Below, one piece after another: positions 60,373-64,000 of a stretch of 64,000 nucleotides of DNA. Origin of the DNA: Paenibacillus_AR mesotrionivorans (GTDB lineage Bacteria; Bacillota; Bacilli; Paenibacillales; NBRC-103111). The first letter of the stretch is position 1. Every line of letters starts with the position of its first letter. A program made the translations under genes and the position numbers. The notes under the pieces are model-generated. The model was not told the origin of the DNA, searched no databases, and saw nothing but the letters and a program-made list of their open reading frames with translations. The DNA lies in contig NZ_JBJURJ010000015.1 in the NCBI RefSeq assembly GCF_046098205.1, positions 1 to 64,000 on the forward strand. Direction: 5' to 3'.

Positions 60373-61341
60373 GTGGCACAAGCTTACACTGAAATGGAGC
60401 AGAACAACCCACCCTCAGCCGCCGTCAAAGCCAAATCCGGTCAAAACCGCTATCTCACGAATGTGCGGAAGCATTGGATGCTCTATTTGATGGCGCTGCC
60501 CGGCGTGCTGTATTTTATCATCTTCAAATATGTACCCCTGGGGGGGAGCATGATCGCCTTCCAGGACTATCAGATTATGAAGGGGATCACAGGAAGCAAG
60601 TGGATCGGCTTCGACAACTTTACCTTCCTGTTCACGTATCAGGATTTCTACAATGTATTGAGAAATACGGCCGTTATCGCTTTCTACAAGCTGGTTTTCG
60701 GCTTCCCCGCTCCTATCATTCTGGCGGTGCTGTTCAATGAAGTCCGGCACATGCTGGCCAAACGGGTGATGCAAAGCCTGTTTTACCTGCCCCACTTCCT
60801 GTCTTGGGTAGTGGTCGGCGGCATCGTGTTCGAGCTCCTGTCCAACAAAGGTGTGGTCAACATATTCCGCGGTTGGATGGGAATGGAGCCCCTCCTCTTC
60901 ATGCAGCAGGAGCGTTTCTTCCGCCCCATCGTGGTGCTGTCCGGCATCTGGAAGGAAGTCGGCTGGGGAACCATCATTTATCTGGCGGCAATCACGGGCA
61001 TCAATCCGAATCTTTATGAAGCGGCTGTTATGGACGGCGCCAACCGCTGGAAGCAAACGGTTCATATTACGCTGCCTACCATGTTCCCTACCATCCTGAC
61101 GCTGTTCCTGCTGAATATCGGCAATTTCCTGGAGCTGGGCTTCGATCAAGTGTATAATCTGCTGACGCCGATGACGTATTCGGTAGGCGATATCATCGAA
61201 ACCTATGTATACCGGGCAGGGGTTCTGCAGGGCCAATACAGCGTGACGACAGCCATTGGCTTATTCCAATCGGTCATCGGTTTTGCCCTCTTGTGGACAT
61301 TCAACCGGCTTGCCCGAAAAACAGAACAGGGGTTATGGTGA
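60373..61341 (+). CDS. ABC sugar transporter permease, LplB type (second system)
   Basis: A 322-residue permease with six membrane segments and the EAA loop (NPNLYEAAVMDGANRWKQTVHITLPTMFP). It is a paralogue of the permease at 33032, about 30-40 percent similar by eye in the EAA region. The GTG start follows AAAGGAGG at good distance. It overlaps the next permease gene by one base (TGATG), a translationally coupled pair. Confidence 0.93.
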   Translation: MAQAYTEMEQNNPPSAAVKAKSGQNRYLTNVRKHWMLYLMALPGVLYFIIFKYVPLGGSMIAFQDYQIMKGITGSKWIGFDNFTFLFTYQDFYNVLRNTAVIAFYKLVFGFPAPIILAVLFNEVRHMLAKRVMQSLFYLPHFLSWVVVGGIVFELLSNKGVVNIFRGWMGMEPLLFMQQERFFRPIVVLSGIWKEVGWGTIIYLAAITGINPNLYEAAVMDGANRWKQTVHITLPTMFPTILTLFLLNIGNFLELGFDQVYNLLTPMTYSVGDIIETYVYRAGVLQGQYSVTTAIGLFQSVIGFALLWTFNRLARKTEQGLW

Positions 61342-62210
61342 TGAAGCAAACAAGCGGAGAAAAAATCTTTCAGGCGTTCAACTATCTGTTTCTGGCATTG
61401 GCCTCGGCCACGATGCTGTTCCCGCTGTTGAACCTGCTGGCTGTGTCCCTCAGCTCTCCCATTGCCGCTGATTCCAAGCAGGTCTTCCTGTTTCCGGTGG
61501 AATTCACCACCGCCTCCTGGGAGCGGATTTTTCAAAACATGGGGTTATGGACATCATTTGGGGTAACCATCTATATTACTGTGCTGGGCACCTTCCTGAG
61601 TATGCTGTTTTCGGTGGTTATGGCATACCCGCTGTCCCGCAAGGAGTTTCTGCTTCGTAAGCCCATCATGTTCGGCATTATCGTTACCATGATTTTCAAC
61701 GCGCCGATGATTCCCTTCTTCCTGGTGATCCGGGAAATGGGCATGATGAACTCGCTCTGGGCCTTGATCCTGCCGGGCCTGATCAGCACCTTCAACATGA
61801 TTATCATCCGTACCTTCTTCATGGGCATCCCCGGTGAGCTGGATGACTCTGCACGGATGGACGGCTGTACCGATGCCGGTATTCTGTTCCGCATCTATCT
61901 GCCGCTGTCCAAGCCGGTTATGGCTACCGTCAGCCTGTTCTATGCGGTAGGCTACTGGAACACCTTCCAGAGGGCGGTGCTGTTTATCCGGGATCCGGAC
62001 AAATGGCCGCTGCAGATGAAGCTCCGGGCATATCTGACCTCGCCGGAGGAGCTGGCCTCCGCCAGCCTGCTGGCAGGCGATTACGATTTTAACACCACCA
62101 CATTGAAAGCGGCTACGATTCTGTTTGCTACAGTGCCGATTATTCTGGTGTACCCGTATTTGCAAAAATATTTTGTCAAAGGCACCATGCTGGGCTCCCT
62201 GAAGGAGTAG
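61341..62210 (+). CDS. ABC sugar transporter permease, YtcP/LplC type (second system)
   Basis: A 289-residue permease, paralogous to the one at 33974. Six membrane segments and the second EAA-type loop (IPGELDDSARMDGCTDAGILFRIYLPLSKPV) are visible. The ATG at 61341 shares one base with the upstream stop. A hairpin and 104 bases separate it from the binding protein gene, so the transcript continues or is partly attenuated. Confidence 0.93.
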   Translation: MKQTSGEKIFQAFNYLFLALASATMLFPLLNLLAVSLSSPIAADSKQVFLFPVEFTTASWERIFQNMGLWTSFGVTIYITVLGTFLSMLFSVVMAYPLSRKEFLLRKPIMFGIIVTMIFNAPMIPFFLVIREMGMMNSLWALILPGLISTFNMIIIRTFFMGIPGELDDSARMDGCTDAGILFRIYLPLSKPVMATVSLFYAVGYWNTFQRAVLFIRDPDKWPLQMKLRAYLTSPEELASASLLAGDYDFNTTTLKAATILFATVPIILVYPYLQKYFVKGTMLGSLKE

Positions 62211-62218
62211 TGCTTCAC

Positions 62219-62255
62219 GGCTATAACAGCAAGAACGGTATTAGGCCGTTATAGC
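62219..62255 (+). terminator. Hairpin between permease and binding-protein genes
   Basis: GGCTATAAC..G pairs with C..GTTATAGC around a 20-base loop. No T run follows, so it is more likely an attenuator or mRNA processing and protection site that sets the binding protein level. Confidence 0.5.
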
Positions 62256-62314
62256 GGCTTGATATAGGAACAGATTTCCCACGGCATCTTCAATTAAAAA
62301 GGGAGGATTTATAC

Positions 62315-63859
62315 ATGACAAAACGTTGGCTTGGTAAATCTGTGCAGCTGACCGGACTGGCTTCGCTTCTGGCCGTAACGGCCTTGGCCGGATGCTCCGG
62401 CAAGGAGGACGCGGCCGGAGATCCGGGAGCGGCAGCCCAAAGCGGCAAAAGCGTACAGGTTAAGGTGTTTAAGAGCCACATGGGCGTAGGCACCATTCCC
62501 GATGCGAATAATCCCCATGTGAAATATGTGGAAGAAAAAACCGGGGTGCAGTACCAGCTGATGACCACCCCGCCGGGCTCCGAACCCACGGAATATCTCA
62601 ATCTGCTCATCGCCTCCGCAGACATGCCGGATATTCTGCGCCCCATCGGCGGAATCGAGCAGACTCTGATCAAACAAGGCGGCGCTCTTGCACTGGATGA
62701 CCTGCTTCCCAAATATGCGCCCAATGTATGGAAGAACATCCCCCAGGAAGCATGGGATGTAGTCCGTTCCGCTTCGCAGGACGGGAAAATTTATTACGTG
62801 CCCAAGGTATTCCTGGTGCCCGAACGGGCTCCGCTGATCCGCAAGGACTGGCTGGACAAGGTAGGACTGCCGCTGCCCAAAACCACAGCGGAATACAAGG
62901 AAGTGCTGAAGGCCTTCCGCGACAAGGACCCCAACGGCAACGGGAAGCCTGATGAGCTGCCCACCTCGGGCCGGGAGTTTGGCAAGTGGATGGACCACCT
63001 GTTCGCCATGTACGGCGTTGCCATGTGGGAAGGCAGCCCGGAGTGGGATGAATACAACGGCCAGATCCAATATGCCGGCGTGACTCCCAACATGAAGGCC
63101 GCCATCAGCTTTATCCGTGAGCTGTATGCGGAGAAGCTGCTGGACAACGAAACCTTCCTGAACAAAGGCGACATCTGGACAGCCAAAATCAACAACAACC
63201 TGGTGGGCAGCTGGTACCATCTTCCGGCCAACCTGCGCGACCGTTTTACAGCTATGCAGAAGAGCGCCCCTAATGCCTATATAATCGGTATGCCGCTGCC
63301 TAAGGCGGAGGGTTTCCAGGCCTTCGTCACCCAGAAGAGCATGGGCGAGCCGGAATGGATCATCCCTACCTCGGCCAAGGGGAAGGCGGAAGCGTCCCTG
63401 AAGCTGCTGGACTTCTTCTATGACACCAATAACGCCGAGTTTACCCGCTTCGGCATCGAGGGTATGCAGCATCAGGTGGTGGACGGCAAGAAGGTAATAC
63501 TCCCGGCGGAGGACAGCCGTCCCTTGGGTCTTGGTATGCGCAACCTGACCACCAAGGATGACATGGATATCCGGATCAAGGAAACCATTCCGGAGAATAT
63601 GCAGAAGATGGTATCCGACATTTTTGAGATCAGCACCGCGGACGCCCGCCGTATTGCAGGTGACGGCCTGCCCAACACCGTATACGAGGGTTTCCCGGAC
63701 ATCCAGTCCCACAAGCTGTTCCAGGAATATCTGACCAAGATCGTAATCGGCGAATGGCCGATTGAGAAATTCGATGAGTTTGTGGACCGGTGGAAAAAAG
63801 CCGGCGGCGAAACCGTCACCAAACGGGTTCAGGAATGGTATGCAAAAGTAAAAAAATAA
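62315..63859 (+). CDS. Extracellular solute-binding lipoprotein (second system)
   Basis: A 514-residue lipoprotein with signal peptide and lipobox (ALAGC, Cys near residue 27). It is a large LipO-type sugar-binding protein; the calcium-loop-like sequence DKDPNGNGKPDELP occurs near residue 207, as in the paralogue at 34919 (SDPNGNGKQDEIP). It belongs with the two permeases upstream, and no ATPase gene is present. The start follows GGGAGG. The cargo is likely an oligosaccharide, but not deducible. Confidence 0.94.
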   Translation: MTKRWLGKSVQLTGLASLLAVTALAGCSGKEDAAGDPGAAAQSGKSVQVKVFKSHMGVGTIPDANNPHVKYVEEKTGVQYQLMTTPPGSEPTEYLNLLIASADMPDILRPIGGIEQTLIKQGGALALDDLLPKYAPNVWKNIPQEAWDVVRSASQDGKIYYVPKVFLVPERAPLIRKDWLDKVGLPLPKTTAEYKEVLKAFRDKDPNGNGKPDELPTSGREFGKWMDHLFAMYGVAMWEGSPEWDEYNGQIQYAGVTPNMKAAISFIRELYAEKLLDNETFLNKGDIWTAKINNNLVGSWYHLPANLRDRFTAMQKSAPNAYIIGMPLPKAEGFQAFVTQKSMGEPEWIIPTSAKGKAEASLKLLDFFYDTNNAEFTRFGIEGMQHQVVDGKKVILPAEDSRPLGLGMRNLTTKDDMDIRIKETIPENMQKMVSDIFEISTADARRIAGDGLPNTVYEGFPDIQSHKLFQEYLTKIVIGEWPIEKFDEFVDRWKKAGGETVTKRVQEWYAKVKK

Positions 63860-63867
63860 CATAACGG

Positions 63868-63912
63868 GTCTGTCCGGTGGGGAATATTTTCTCCTTCGCC
63901 GGGCAGATTTCC
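63868..63912 (+). terminator. Possible terminator after the binding-protein gene
   Basis: TCTGTCCGG pairs with CCGGGCAGA with an inner GGGGA/TCTCC-like stem; a short TTTCC follows. Weak. Confidence 0.5.
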
Positions 63913-63939
63913 AACATACGGAAGGGAATGTATACTGTT

Positions 63940-64000
63940 ATGAAAAAAAGATACGCCATCTGCGGCGTCAGCGGCCGTGCTTTGGGGATGTTCGTCAAGC
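63940..64000 (+). CDS. Gfo/Idh/MocA-type oxidoreductase, 5' end only
   Basis: The first 20 residues, MKKRYAICGVSGRALGMFVK, fit the N-terminal Rossmann strand and glycine loop of this family, with VSGRAL where GxGxxG-type motifs usually lie. The rest runs off the window. ATG 63940 lies about 12 bases after GGAAGGGA; ATG 63928 is an in-frame alternative. It is probably co-regulated with the sugar transporter and would act on the imported sugar. Confidence 0.6.
   Translation, partial: MKKRYAICGVSGRALGMFVK

Noticed and set aside
62309..63862. 517-codon minus-strand frame opposite the second binding protein
   Set aside because: Same reason: coextensive with a clear plus-strand lipoprotein gene.
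1..64000. tRNA, rRNA or known riboswitch
   Set aside because: None recognised by eye on either strand; absence is not proven without a covariance search.
1..64000. Insertion sequence or prophage
   Set aside because: No transposase, integrase or phage structural gene seen in the window.

Overview
The window looks like chromosomal DNA of a spore-forming Firmicute of the Paenibacillaceae, most likely Paenibacillus or a close relative. This is inferred from the gene content (PrkA kinase, a radC-mreBCD-minCD block, YesM/YesN two-component genes beside LplB/YtcP-type sugar permeases with large lipoprotein binding proteins, and many ECF sigma, MerR, TetR and PadR regulators), from strong AGGAGG-type ribosome binding sites, and from frequent GTG and TTG starts. 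I ran no database search; family names rest on motif recognition.

Layout. 1-6.6 kb: TauE-type exporter, a CTP-synthase-like amidotransferase with an altered active site, polysaccharide deacetylase, DUF2161 protein, thermonuclease-type lipoprotein, DUF6483 protein and a SUKH-like protein. 7-13.7 kb: anaerobic and redox block with pyruvate formate-lyase, then, behind a Rex/Fnr-type palindrome, a thioredoxin-like ferredoxin, a sensory [FeFe]-hydrogenase-like protein with a PAS domain, and a SpoIIE-type phosphatase, then a TRM11-like methyltransferase. 13.8-24.2 kb: PrkA kinase, XRE regulator, chemoreceptor, PadR with HAAS-DUF4097 protein, SGNH esterase, Gfo/Idh/MocA oxidoreductase, a zinc-ribbon gene broken by TGA, and a stalk-domain secreted protein. 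24.5-28.9 kb: SUKH, DUF2625 and SUFU proteins, then a TPR regulator whose 3' end overlaps a small secreted-peptide gene, resembling an RRNPP quorum-sensing pair. 29.5-38.2 kb: YesN/YesM two-component system with an ABC importer and two binding proteins. 38.8-40.4 kb: orphan type I-C-like CRISPR leader with two repeats, next to a HipA-like kinase. 40.5-47.8 kb: MerR/MFS and TetR/MFS drug-resistance pairs with readable operators, DUF2239 and alpha/beta hydrolase, aldo/keto reductase. 47.8-52.5 kb: two ECF sigma clusters, one with an ABC exporter. 53-59.7 kb: radC-mreBCD-minCD-rodA, the cell shape and division-site block. 60.4-64 kb: second LplB/YtcP-type importer with binding protein and the start of an oxidoreductase.

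The most unusual feature is a set of eight intergenic elements (near 71, 1984, 18789, 24281, 28949, 38381, 53834 and 59835). Seven have two direct copies of a roughly 24-nt motif spaced 50 or 51 nt apart, followed by two inverted copies with the same spacing; the eighth (28949) has four direct and two inverted copies. Motif sequence differs between loci in at least four families, but the spacing is kept. Each of the seven whose left neighbour is visible lies downstream of a gene's 3' end. I know of no described element with this layout.
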